Assembly (NCBI GenBank): GCA_009840595.1
Contig: VXNK01000038.1
Coordinates: 21,237 to 85,236 of the forward strand
DNA from: Rhodospirillaceae bacterium
Lineage (GTDB): Bacteria; Pseudomonadota; Alphaproteobacteria; Bin65
Direction: 5' to 3'
DNA length: 64,000 bases
The notes beneath the pieces are model-generated. The model did no database searches and was not told the DNA's origin. It saw only the letters and a list, made by a program, of their open reading frames with translations. The position numbers and the translations under genes are program-made. The first letter of the stretch is position 1; each line of letters opens with the position of its first letter. This document shows, in pieces, positions 56,126 to 64,000 of this stretch.

Positions 56126-57318
56126 GGCGCCCGCCCGGCCGGTGGGCGGCGGCACTGCTGGCGGGCGCGTTGCCGCTGCTGGCGCCGGGAGCGGCGGCCC
56201 CCGCCACCGCAGCGGAACAGGGCGTTTCCGCCGGCCGCGTGCTGTTCGGCCAGTCCGCCGCCTTCAGCGGCCCTGCGGGCGATCTGGGCCGGAATATGCG
56301 GCTGGGCATCGAGGCCGCCTTTGCCGAGATAAACGACAAGGGCGGCGTCCACGGCCGCCGGCTCGAACTCACGTCGCTCGACGACGCCTACGAACCCGAA
56401 GCGGCCATCGCGAACACCTCGATACTGGCGAATCGGGAAAAGGTTTTCGCCCTGATCGGCGCGGTCGGCACGCCGACTTCGCGCTCCGCAGTGCCGGTCG
56501 CTGCGTCGGCCGGCGTGCCCTATGTGGCGCCGTTCACCGGCGCGGAATTCCTGCGCGACCCGAAGCTGCGCATCGTCGTCAACATGCGCGCCTCCTATTA
56601 CCAGGAAACGGAGGAAATGGTGGCGCGCCTGATCGGCGACCGCGGCATCGACCGCATCGCCGTCCTGTACCAGGACGACACCTTCGGCCGGGCAGGCTAT
56701 CGCGGCGTGCTCCGCGCGCTCGAACGCCGGGGGCTGAAGCCGGTCGGCACCGGCGTGTATCCGCGCAACACGACGGCGATCAAAACCGCTCTGCTCGACC
56801 TGCGCAGCGCCGACCCCGGCGCGGTGGTGCTGGTCGGCGCCTACCGGCCGGTCGCGGCGTTTATCGCCTGGGCGCGGCATATCGGCTTCAACCCCGTTTT
56901 CATGACCATCTCCTTCGTCGGCAGCAACGCCCTGCGCCGCGAACTGGGCCCGGCCGGCGCCGGCGTTTACGTCACCCAGGTCGTCCCGTTCCCGACCGGG
57001 AGCCGGCTGCCGGTTCTCGCTTCCTACCGCCGGGCGCTGGCCAGGTACGGCAACGGCGCACAGCCCGGTTTCGTCTCGCTCGAAGGCTATCTGGCCGGGC
57101 GCCTTGCGATCGCCGCGCTGCAGGATTGCGGCGCACAGCCGGACCGGGCCTGTTTTCTGGCCCGCCTTCGGACCGCAAAGGAAATCGACATCGGCGGCTT
57201 CAAGCTGCGCTACGACGCCGACGACAACCAGGGATCGGACCGCGTCTTCCTTACCGTCATCGGCAATGACGGCCGCTATCGTGCGGTCGACACGCTCCGG
57301 GATCCGGCGGCACGGTGA
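56122..57318 (+). CDS. Periplasmic ligand-binding protein (Peripla_BP_6, branched-chain amino acid/amide-type)
   Basis: 398-residue exported binding protein with a signal peptide (ALLAGALPLLAPGAAAPATA, 20 residues). The two-lobed fold begins VLFGQSAAFSGPAGDLGRNM, then FALIGAVGTPTSRSAVPVAA (20), DRIAVLYQDDTFGRAGYRG and GFVSLEGYLAGRLAIAAL. Family members bind amino acids, amides or aromatic acids for ABC importers or for sensors. No ABC permease or ATPase is near. Its start and stop both overlap signalling genes, including a membrane histidine kinase, so it probably serves as that kinase's periplasmic sensor subunit (inference). Confidence 0.9.
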   Translation: MRRPPGRWAAALLAGALPLLAPGAAAPATAAEQGVSAGRVLFGQSAAFSGPAGDLGRNMRLGIEAAFAEINDKGGVHGRRLELTSLDDAYEPEAAIANTSILANREKVFALIGAVGTPTSRSAVPVAASAGVPYVAPFTGAEFLRDPKLRIVVNMRASYYQETEEMVARLIGDRGIDRIAVLYQDDTFGRAGYRGVLRALERRGLKPVGTGVYPRNTTAIKTALLDLRSADPGAVVLVGAYRPVAAFIAWARHIGFNPVFMTISFVGSNALRRELGPAGAGVYVTQVVPFPTGSRLPVLASYRRALARYGNGAQPGFVSLEGYLAGRLAIAALQDCGAQPDRACFLARLRTAKEIDIGGFKLRYDADDNQGSDRVFLTVIGNDGRYRAVDTLRDPAAR

Positions 57319-59534
57319 CTTTCTTTCCCAGAAGCCTGTCGACTCAGCTCTACCTCGGGATCGGGGGCGCCGTCTTCTTCACGATCGTGGCCAGCCTGGT
57401 CGGCTGGATTTCCTTCGACCGCGTCGGCGACGTGCAGAGCCGGGTGAACGAGGGCAGCGTACCGGAAATGGCCGCTGCGTTCGCCGTCGCCCAGCAGAGC
57501 GGCGCGCTGGTCGCCGCCGCGCCGCGCCTGACCGCCGCCGCCACGCCCGGCGAGCTGGCCCGGATCGCCGGCGGCATCGCCGACGACCGGCGGGCCTTCG
57601 AAGCGCAGCTCAAGGCGCTGACCGGGGTCGAAGGCGATGCCTCGCGCTCCGAAGCGCTGCGCCGGAGCGGTCAGGCCCTGATGGCCAATATCGAGGCGAT
57701 CGAGGCCTCGATGGCCAGACGCTTCGAACTTGCCGAACGGCACCAGGCGCGGCTCAGGGAAGTGTCGGCGCTGCGCGGCCGGCTGGTCGGCGGCCTGATT
57801 CCGCTTATCGACGATCAGCTGTTCTACGCCGTGACCGGCTACCGCCAGCTCGGCCGGCCGCCGGCGCCGCCTGGCGAGCATCGTTCGCAGGCGGCGATCA
57901 CCCGGTACCGCCATTTTGCGGAACTGCGGGCCGACGCCACGACCGGCGCCCAGCTTCTGGCGGCGGCGCTGAACGTGTCCGACGCCTCGTTGCTGGAACC
58001 GCTGCGGGAGAGCTTCGAGGCGACCGCGCGGGGGATCAAGCGGCGCCTGTCCCGGCTTGGCGACGACGCCCTCGGTACGCGGCTCACCGGGCCGTTCGGC
58101 CGGCTGATCGCGCTGGGCGAAGGGCCGGACAACGTCTTCGGCCTGCGCGCCCGGGAACTCGCCATAGACGGCCGGCAACGCGATCTCCTGGAGCGCAACC
58201 GCAGCCTCGCCGTCGAACTCGTGGCCGCGGCCGAAGGGCTGGTCCGGACCGCCCGCGTCAGCGTGCGGGAAGCCACCCTCGCCTCGGCCGAGGCGATCCT
58301 GACCGGGCGCAACCTCCTGCTGCTGATCAGCGCCGTCAGCGTGGTCGGCGCCGTGCTGCTGTCCTGGATCTATGTCGGCCGCTTCCTCTCGCGGCGGCTC
58401 GGCCGCCTGTCGGACCGCATGCGCCGCATGGCCGAAGGCGATCTGGAGGCCGAAGTCGATATCGGCGGGCGCGACGAGGTCGGCGAGATGGCCGCGGCGC
58501 TCGAGGTCTTCCGCCGCCACGCCCTCGAAGTCCAGCGGCTGAACCTGGTCGAGAAGCTGGCCGAGGAACTCAAGAGCAAGAACGACCAGCTCGAGACCGC
58601 GCTGGGCGACCTGGAGAAGGCGCAGGACCAGATCGTCATGCGGGAGAAGCTGGCGGCGCTCGGCGAACTGACCGCCGGCGTCGCTCACGAAATCAAGAAC
58701 CCGCTGAACTTCATCAAGAATTTCTCGGAAGTCTCGGTCGAACTGATGGAGGAGCTGCTGGCGGAAGTCCGCAACCTGGCCGGGGACGGCAAGAAGCCGG
58801 ACGCCCCGGACGCCCCGGACGGTGGTGACGGAGACGGCGGTGATGGCGAGGACGGGGCTGACGACGGCGGGGCGGACGACGATACCGCGGAAATCATCGA
58901 GGAGATCGCCGGCGACCTCACCGACAACCTCAAGACGATCCACGAGCATGGCGAGCGGGCGAACAATATCGTCCAGAGCATGCTCCAGATGGGCCGGGGC
59001 TCGGGCGAACGGCGGCCGGCGAATATCAACGCGCTGCTGTCCGAGCACGCCAAGCTCGCCTATCACAGCGCGCGGGCGACCGACCCGGACTTCAACCTCG
59101 ACATGCAGGAGGATCTCGACCCCGATATCGGCGAGATCGAGGTCATTCCCCAGGACCTCAGCCGGGTTTTCCTGAACATGGTGACCAACGCCTGCTACGC
59201 GACCCACGAGAAGCGCATGGCGCTGAAGGAGTCCGACCCGGACGCCGTCAAGCTGAAGGAAGGCGGCGCGGACTACGAACCCCGGTTGCGGCTGACGACC
59301 CGCGGCACCGAGGACGGTGTCGAAATCCGCATCCGGGACAATGGCAGCGGCATCCCGGACGAGCTGGTCGAGAAGATCTTCCATCCCTTCTTCACGACCA
59401 AGCCGACCGATCAGGGCACCGGTCTCGGCCTCGCGCTCTCCAGCGACATCATCCGGCAGCACGGCGGCCACATCCGGGTCGAAACCGAAGCCGGCGAATT
59501 TACCGAAATGATTATCGATCTGCCGAAGACATAG
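57315..59534 (+). CDS. Membrane sensor histidine kinase with HAMP domain
   Basis: 739 residues. Transmembrane helix 1 is at about 13-35 and helix 2 at about 335-356, enclosing a ~300-residue, largely helical periplasmic domain (TorS-like layout, by inference). HAMP (about 357-410) and a coiled coil (NDQLETALGDLEKAQDQIV) follow. HisKA has H458 in AGVAHEIKNPLNF. The ATPase domain has NMVTNACYATHE, DNGSGIPDELVEKIFHPFF (19 residues) and GTGLGLALSSDII. An acidic Asp/Gly-rich stretch (about 496-523) sits in the loop between the two HisKA helices. The GTG at 57315 overlaps the binding-protein stop. The likely phospho-target is the receiver of the phosphatase encoded at 54543. Confidence 0.92.
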   Translation: MTFFPRSLSTQLYLGIGGAVFFTIVASLVGWISFDRVGDVQSRVNEGSVPEMAAAFAVAQQSGALVAAAPRLTAAATPGELARIAGGIADDRRAFEAQLKALTGVEGDASRSEALRRSGQALMANIEAIEASMARRFELAERHQARLREVSALRGRLVGGLIPLIDDQLFYAVTGYRQLGRPPAPPGEHRSQAAITRYRHFAELRADATTGAQLLAAALNVSDASLLEPLRESFEATARGIKRRLSRLGDDALGTRLTGPFGRLIALGEGPDNVFGLRARELAIDGRQRDLLERNRSLAVELVAAAEGLVRTARVSVREATLASAEAILTGRNLLLLISAVSVVGAVLLSWIYVGRFLSRRLGRLSDRMRRMAEGDLEAEVDIGGRDEVGEMAAALEVFRRHALEVQRLNLVEKLAEELKSKNDQLETALGDLEKAQDQIVMREKLAALGELTAGVAHEIKNPLNFIKNFSEVSVELMEELLAEVRNLAGDGKKPDAPDAPDGGDGDGGDGEDGADDGGADDDTAEIIEEIAGDLTDNLKTIHEHGERANNIVQSMLQMGRGSGERRPANINALLSEHAKLAYHSARATDPDFNLDMQEDLDPDIGEIEVIPQDLSRVFLNMVTNACYATHEKRMALKESDPDAVKLKEGGADYEPRLRLTTRGTEDGVEIRIRDNGSGIPDELVEKIFHPFFTTKPTDQGTGLGLALSSDIIRQHGGHIRVETEAGEFTEMIIDLPKT

Positions 59535-59558
59535 CGGCGCCCGGATTTCTCTCGGGCG

Positions 59559-60677
59559 TCACCGCCCGTCTTCGCCGTCTCCGAGCCCGTAGCTGAAATA
59601 GGCCGCGTCGATATCGTCGTGGAGCCGACGGCAGGAGTCGCCGATCCCGCGCAGCGTGGCGCGGATGGCGTCTTCGTCCGCCGGATCGCGGTTCGGCCAG
59701 TCGTAGTCGATCGACGCCGCCAGCCGGCCGGCCCGGCGCCCCGCCGCGGCGGGGGGCGGCCCGGCGGGGGAAACGGCGGCGCGCGCCGCGCAGACCAGCG
59801 CCCGGGCGTAGCGGCTCGAGCGCGGAGGCAGCGGGTCGGCAACCAGGAAATCCACCACGGCGGCAGGATCGTAGTGCAGCGAATGGAGCCGGCCGTAGGC
59901 GTCCCGCGCCGCGCAGATGCGCAGCAGCGAGAGCCAGTCCGGATCGGCCGCCTGATCGGCTGCCTGATCGGCCGCGGGGTCGCCGACCGGACCGGCGTCC
60001 GCGGCTGCGTCCGCCACCCCATCGGACCCTTCCGCGTCGGACGTTTCCGCGTCGGACGTTTCCCCGTCGGTAACCGGGTCGGCGTCCGGTCCGCCGGCCG
60101 GATAGACGGCGAGCTGCGCCTCGAGCAGGGCGGAGAGCAGCTGTGCCCGCTCGACGAACCGGCCGAGCTGGAGGAAATGCCAGCCGTCGTCGCGATACAT
60201 GTTGCTCTCGGCGATGCCGAAGAAGGTGCGCACCGCATCCTCGGTGCGGCGGTAGAATTCGCTCGGCCGGTCCTGCCAGATATCCGCAATGCCGAGGTCG
60301 CGCAGGTCGAAAAAGGCGAGGTTCAGGCAGGACCACAGGTCCTCGTCGACCACATGGCGCACCTGGCGGGCGTTTTCGCGCGCGTTGGCGAGGCTGCTGC
60401 GGATCGAATCGGGGTTGCCGGCCTCGAAGGTCAGGTCGTCGGCCAGGGTAAAGGCGTCGACCAGCATGAACCGCTCGTCGTCCAGGTTCGAGCTGAGCGC
60501 GCCGCCGACCGGCACGCGCCCCAGCCCGCCGTAGAGCCGCCGCCAGCCCTTGTCGATTTCGTCGACCGGCCGGTCCTTCATGGTCTCGAACTGGTCGGCG
60601 ATCAGCCGGCAGGCGTGCTGCGCCCGCTCGAGATAGCGGCCGATCCAGTACAGGCCCAGGGCGCTGCGCGACAGCAT
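59559..60677 (-). CDS. Alpha-E domain protein (DUF403) with a repetitive acidic insertion
   Basis: 372-residue helical protein. It opens with the family signature MLSRSALGLYWIGRYLERAQ (20 residues) and contains LFDLRDLG-like FFDLRDLG, ESNMYRDDGWHFLQLGRFVE (20) and YDWPNRDPADED. Alpha-E proteins are nearly always encoded next to a circularly permuted ATP-grasp, as here with a four-base gap, and are thought to take part in making or attaching a peptide-like product. Residues 194-247 are a low-complexity insertion (SDAE and AADQ repeats), which explains the length above the usual ~315. Confidence 0.92.
   Translation of the reverse strand: MLSRSALGLYWIGRYLERAQHACRLIADQFETMKDRPVDEIDKGWRRLYGGLGRVPVGGALSSNLDDERFMLVDAFTLADDLTFEAGNPDSIRSSLANARENARQVRHVVDEDLWSCLNLAFFDLRDLGIADIWQDRPSEFYRRTEDAVRTFFGIAESNMYRDDGWHFLQLGRFVERAQLLSALLEAQLAVYPAGGPDADPVTDGETSDAETSDAEGSDGVADAAADAGPVGDPAADQAADQAADPDWLSLLRICAARDAYGRLHSLHYDPAAVVDFLVADPLPPRSSRYARALVCAARAAVSPAGPPPAAAGRRAGRLAASIDYDWPNRDPADEDAIRATLRGIGDSCRRLHDDIDAAYFSYGLGDGEDGR
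59937..60098 (-). repeat. Short tandem repeats inside the alpha-E gene
   Basis: The insertion is built of two microrepeats: a 15-base unit coding ETSDA (imperfect copies around 60030-60065) and a 12-base unit coding ADQA (around 59940-59970). Both keep frame. Such repeats change copy number by slippage. Confidence 0.75.
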
Positions 60678-60681
60678 GGCG

Positions 60682-62163
60682 CTACCCGGAAAGCACCCAG
60701 AGGTCCTTGCCGCCGCCGCCCTGGCTCGAGTTGACCACGAGCGAGCCGGGGGTCAGCGCGACCCGGCAGAAGGCGCCGGGGACCAGGCGGGTCTCCTGCC
60801 CGCGCAGGACGAAGGGGCGCAGATCGACATGGCGCGGCGCGGCGCCGTCTTCGGTCAGGCACGGCGCGCGGGACAAGTCGAGGGTCGGCTGGGAAATGTA
60901 GTTTTCCGGAGTTGCGCGGACCTTCTCGGCGAAGGCGGCGCGCTCCTCCGCCGTCGCGTGCGGCCCGACCAGCATGCCGTAGCCGCCCGAGCCGCCGACC
61001 TCCTTGACCACCAGCTTGTCCAGATTGTCGAGCGTGTATTCCAGCCCGTCCGGATCGCGGCACAGATGGGTCTCCACATTGGCGAGCAGCGGCTCCTCGT
61101 TGAGGAAATAGCGGATGATGTCCGGAACGTAGGCATAGACGCTCTTGTCGTCGGCCACCCCGGTGCCGGGCGCGTTGGCGATGGCGACGTTGCCGAGCCG
61201 GTAGGCGTTGAACAGGCCGGGCGTGCCGAGCATCGAATCGGGCCGGAAGGTCAGGGGATCGAGGAAATCGTCATCGATCCGCCGGTAGATCACGTCGACG
61301 CGGCGCAGCCCGCCGGTCGTGCGCATGTAGACGAAGCCGTTACGGGCGACCAGGTCGCCGCCCTGCACCAGTTCCACGCCGGTCTCGCGGGCCAGGAACA
61401 TGTGCTCGTAGAAGGCCGAGTTGTAGACGCCCGGCGTCAGCAGGACGATGGTCGGGTCGGAGTCGCCGCGCGGCGACAGTTCGGCCAGCGTCCGGCGCAG
61501 CAGCCGGCCGTAATTCTCGATCCCGCGCACCCGGTGCCGGCGGAACGCGTCGCGCAGGCTCGTCTTGACCGCCGCCCGGTTGGCCAGCATGTAGGATACG
61601 CCCGACGGCACCCGCAGATTGTCTTCCAGAACCAGGAAGCCGTCATGGGTCCGCACCAGGTCGGTGCCGCACACCGAGACGTAGGCGCCGTGGGGGACGT
61701 CGACGCCGCGCATGGCGTTGCGGAACTGCGGGCAGCCGCGCACCATGTCGGCCGGGATGACGCCGTCGGCGATGACCCGGCCGGGGCCGTAGATATCCGC
61801 CAGGAACAGGTTGAGCGCCTCGAGCCGCTGGCGCAGGCCCCGTTCGAGCAAATCCCACTGCTCGGCGTCGACGAGCCGCGGCACGATATCGATCGGGATG
61901 ATGCGCTCCTGCGCGCCTTCCTCGCCGTAGACCGAAAAGGTGATGCCTTCGTGCAGGAAGGACCGCTCCGCGCGCTCCTGCATGGTCGCAAGCTCGTCGC
62001 GCGGCGTCTCGCCGAGGGCGGCCCACAATTCGCGGCAATGGGCGCGCGGCGCGCCGTCGGCGTCGAACATCTCGTCGTAGAACGCCGGATCGGTCTCGTA
62101 GCCGGCGAAAAGGTGGCCTTCTTCCGGCGCCGCCGTGCCGCTCTCCGCCTGTTCGACCGGCAT
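60682..62163 (-). CDS. Circularly permuted ATP-grasp type 1 protein
   Basis: 493-residue putative ATP-dependent carboxylate-amine ligase. Family motifs are FSVYGEEGAQERIIPIDIVPR (in parts: ERIIPIDIVPR), GTDLVRTHDGFLVLEDNLRV (20), RVPSGVSYMLANR, VANAPGTGVADDKSVYAYVP (as IANAPGTGVADDK) and VVKEVGGSGGYGMLVGP. The partner alpha-E gene follows after four bases. Typical clusters also carry a transglutaminase-like protease and a second alpha-E; neither is here. The product of this system is not known. The ATG at 62163 gives the expected N-terminus. Confidence 0.93.
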   Translation of the reverse strand: MPVEQAESGTAAPEEGHLFAGYETDPAFYDEMFDADGAPRAHCRELWAALGETPRDELATMQERAERSFLHEGITFSVYGEEGAQERIIPIDIVPRLVDAEQWDLLERGLRQRLEALNLFLADIYGPGRVIADGVIPADMVRGCPQFRNAMRGVDVPHGAYVSVCGTDLVRTHDGFLVLEDNLRVPSGVSYMLANRAAVKTSLRDAFRRHRVRGIENYGRLLRRTLAELSPRGDSDPTIVLLTPGVYNSAFYEHMFLARETGVELVQGGDLVARNGFVYMRTTGGLRRVDVIYRRIDDDFLDPLTFRPDSMLGTPGLFNAYRLGNVAIANAPGTGVADDKSVYAYVPDIIRYFLNEEPLLANVETHLCRDPDGLEYTLDNLDKLVVKEVGGSGGYGMLVGPHATAEERAAFAEKVRATPENYISQPTLDLSRAPCLTEDGAAPRHVDLRPFVLRGQETRLVPGAFCRVALTPGSLVVNSSQGGGGKDLWVLSG

Positions 62164-62440
62164 CCGCCCTGCCTCGCCCCCTGTCTGTCCGTTCCCTGCC
62201 GCCCGGTTGCCGACCCGGTTGCCGGGACAACGTATGTCGGCGTTCCGATGTTGGGCAAGCCGGTTTTTGCGCTCTTGCGCCGCCGGCGGGGCGAACCGGA
62301 CCGCCCGAACGAACCGGCGGTGTCTTGATTCTCGGCCGGGGGGCGTGCGAGCATGGCGGGCTTGACCCGGTCCGGAGTCAGCCGCTGGCGCCCCGGTAAC
62401 GTCCCGGCGCCTCCGTCACCCGATTGAGGGAACGCCGGTT

Positions 62441-63802
62441 ATGGACGAAAAACTCAAAGATCCCGATTACAGGCCGCCCCTGGGCGAAGCCATCCCGCTG
62501 GGCATCCAGCATGTCCTGGCGATGTTCGCCGGCAATATCACGGTGCCGCTGCTCATCGCGCTCGCCGCGGGGCCGCAATATATCACCGTGCTGGTGCAGA
62601 TCGCCCTGCTGGCGGCCGGCGTCGCGACCCTGATCCAGACGGTCGGCATCGGGCCCGTCGGCTCGCGCCTGCCGATCGTCCAGGGCACCAGCTTCGCCTA
62701 TGTCGGTATCCTCACCGCGGCCATCAAGGGCGGGGCCAGCCTCGCCGCCGTCTTCGGCGCCAGCCTGGTCGGCGGGCTGTTCCAGATCGTGCTGGGCTAT
62801 TTCATCCCGCAGATCCGCCGGTTCATTCCGGGCCTGGTCTCCGGCGTGGTGGTGATGACGATCGGCTTCACCCTGCTGCCGGTCGGCATCAAATACTCCG
62901 CCGGCTGCGGCGCCTACCCGGCCGGCTTCTGCCAGAAGATCGGCTTCGGCGACGTCGGCAACTGGGCGATGGCCCTGTTCGTCATCCTCGTCATCCTGCT
63001 GATCCGCCGGTTCGGCAAGGGCGTGTGGTCGACCGCGTCGGTCTTCATCGGCATCGTGGTCGGCTACCTGGTCGCGATCCCGTTCGGGATGCTCAATCCC
63101 GGCAAGGTCGCGAATATCGGCAAGGCCGACTGGATCGGCCTGCCCGGCCAGTGGTTCGGCCTCGAATTCTCGACCCCGGCCGCCCTCGGCCTGATCGGCC
63201 TGATGATCATCATGGCCTTCATCACCACGGTCGAGACGGTGGGCGACATCTCCGGCGTCACCGCCGGCGGCGCCGACCGCGAACCGACCGACAAGGAACT
63301 CAAGGGCGGCATCATGGCCGACGGCGTGGGCTCGGCGATCGTCGCCCTGTTCGGCGGCCTGCCCAACACGTCCTACAGCCAGAATGTCGGCCTGGTCTCC
63401 TTCACCCGGGTGATGAGCCGGCATGTCGTGACCGTCGGCGCGATCTTCCTGCTGCTCTGCGGCTTCATCCCGAAGCTGGCCGCGGTGATCGGCGCCATGC
63501 CCGAGCCGGTGCTCGGCGGCGCCGCGGTGATCATGTTCGGCCTGATCGTCTCCGCCGGCCTCAAGCTGGTGGCGCGGTCGGGGCTCTCGACCCGCAACAT
63601 GCTGATCGCGGCGATCTCCCTCGGCCTCGGCATGGGGCTGTGGCAGGTCCAGCAGCTCGCCGGCGCCGCCGGTTTCGGGCCGCTGCCGGCCGATATCCTG
63701 CCGGCCTGGTCGCTGCCGCTGTTCGTCTCGGGCATCGTCGTCTCCGGCGTCGCCGCGGCGGTCCTCAACGCCGTGCTGCCCGAGGAACTCGAAGGCGCCT
63801 GA
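62441..63802 (+). CDS. Uracil/xanthine permease (NCS2 family)
   Basis: Proton- or sodium-driven nucleobase importer of 453 residues with about fourteen transmembrane segments. Characteristic pieces are LGIQHVLAMFAGNITVPLLI (20), GSRLPIVQGTSFAYVG (the NCS2 Q-x-G-x-S/T region), TTVETVGDISGVT with the conserved Glu, and GLPNTSYSQNVGLVSFTRV. The motif set resembles xanthine/uric acid carriers as much as uracil carriers, so the substrate is open. GAGGG lies about ten bases before the ATG. It is divergent from the ATP-grasp gene. Confidence 0.93.
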   Translation: MDEKLKDPDYRPPLGEAIPLGIQHVLAMFAGNITVPLLIALAAGPQYITVLVQIALLAAGVATLIQTVGIGPVGSRLPIVQGTSFAYVGILTAAIKGGASLAAVFGASLVGGLFQIVLGYFIPQIRRFIPGLVSGVVVMTIGFTLLPVGIKYSAGCGAYPAGFCQKIGFGDVGNWAMALFVILVILLIRRFGKGVWSTASVFIGIVVGYLVAIPFGMLNPGKVANIGKADWIGLPGQWFGLEFSTPAALGLIGLMIIMAFITTVETVGDISGVTAGGADREPTDKELKGGIMADGVGSAIVALFGGLPNTSYSQNVGLVSFTRVMSRHVVTVGAIFLLLCGFIPKLAAVIGAMPEPVLGGAAVIMFGLIVSAGLKLVARSGLSTRNMLIAAISLGLGMGLWQVQQLAGAAGFGPLPADILPAWSLPLFVSGIVVSGVAAAVLNAVLPEELEGA

Positions 63803-63828
63803 CGGCCCCGGAGAACAGTTCTGGGGAA

Positions 63829-63874
63829 CGGCCCCGGAGAACGGCGCCCGGCTACGGTTACCGGGGCCGCTTTT
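63829..63874 (+). terminator. Probable terminator after the NCS2 permease gene
   Basis: Perfect 9-base inverted repeat CGGCCCCGG (63829-63837) and CCGGGGCCG (63861-63869), loop of 23 bases, followed by CTTTT. A second copy of CGGCCCCGG at 63803-63811 directly after the stop could pair instead. Confidence 0.55.
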
Positions 63875-63900
63875 CCGGGGCGAGGCTGCCGGCGACCGCC

Positions 63901-64000
63901 GCGGCCCCCCCCGCCCCCCCCGGGGGGGGGGGGGTGGGCGGCCCCCGGGCGGGGGGGGGGGAGCCCCCGGCGGGCGGGGGGGGGGGCAGGGCGGCGCGGG
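63901..64000. other. Homopolymeric C/G tail, probable contig-end artefact
   Basis: The last 100 bases are almost only runs of C and G, up to about a dozen long, with hardly any A or T. This is unlike all other sequence in the window and typical of low-quality sequence at the end of an assembly. Confidence 0.8.

Overview
The window is a GC-rich chromosomal segment of an alphaproteobacterium, most likely a Rhodospirillales-type lineage. Several gene neighbourhoods point that way: a ChvI/ChvG two-component pair next to a short HPr kinase, RapZ, a mannose-type EIIA and HPr; the block lysC - ptsP - rodZ-like - ispG - hisS - prfA - prmC - DUF4167 with ubiG divergent from lysC; and histone deacetylase-like - xseB - ispA - dxs. 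I see no phage, transposase or CRISPR array. The last ~100 bases are long C and G runs and look like a contig-end artefact.

Layout. 1-4044 (+): a tightly overlapping set of four genes: 5'-truncated AidB-type acyl-CoA dehydrogenase, short-chain dehydrogenase, aminoglycoside-phosphotransferase-like kinase and GNAT acetyltransferase. 4045-6049: an AT-rich island on the minus strand with a beta-class DNA methyltransferase and a putative PD-(D/E)XK restriction endonuclease. 6050-9308 (-): PCuAC-like protein, HugZ-like protein and PEP carboxykinase. 9685-16412 (+): chvI, chvG, hprK, rapZ, EIIA-Man and HPr, interrupted by a minus-strand AEC transporter and by an ~0.8 kb non-coding region carrying a nested palindromic repeat. 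16491-19098 (+): acyl-CoA ligase and MOSC protein. 19102-30069 (-): DUF4167, prmC, prfA, hisS, ispG, a RodZ-like protein with a duplicated C-terminal domain, ptsP and lysC. 30178-30963 (+): ubiG. 31036-35731 (-): RND efflux permease and its adaptor. 35925-40128 (+): deacetylase family protein, xseB, ispA, dxs. 40253-44017: an ABC importer whose ATPase is on the opposite strand from its binding protein and permease. 44049-48494 (-): EF-G-like GTPase, ubiB, ubiE. 48667-51421 (+): SDR and lepA. 51545-51838 (-): small membrane protein. 52130-52220: tRNA-Ser(GGA). 52488-59534 (+): ammonium transporter followed by a STAS / response-regulator-phosphatase / anti-sigma-type kinase / periplasmic-binding protein / histidine-kinase cluster. 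59559-62163 (-): alpha-E and circularly permuted ATP-grasp pair. 62441-63802 (+): NCS2 permease.

How the parts fit. EI-Ntr (ptsP), HPr (with His15 and Ser46), HPr kinase, RapZ and an EIIA-Man make up a regulatory phosphotransferase chain with no sugar permease in the window. It sits beside ChvGI and close to pckA, so envelope/acid sensing, gluconeogenesis and PTS state may be linked. Isoprenoid synthesis (dxs, ispG, ispA) and ubiquinone synthesis (ubiG, ubiE, ubiB) recur across the window.

The least ordinary system is 53983-59534. It looks like a partner-switching pathway (STAS antagonist, RsbU-like phosphatase fused to a receiver, RsbW-like kinase) joined by stop/start overlaps to a periplasmic binding protein and a membrane histidine kinase. 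The phosphatase gene has no normal start codon: a perfect AGGAGG is followed five bases later by ATC.
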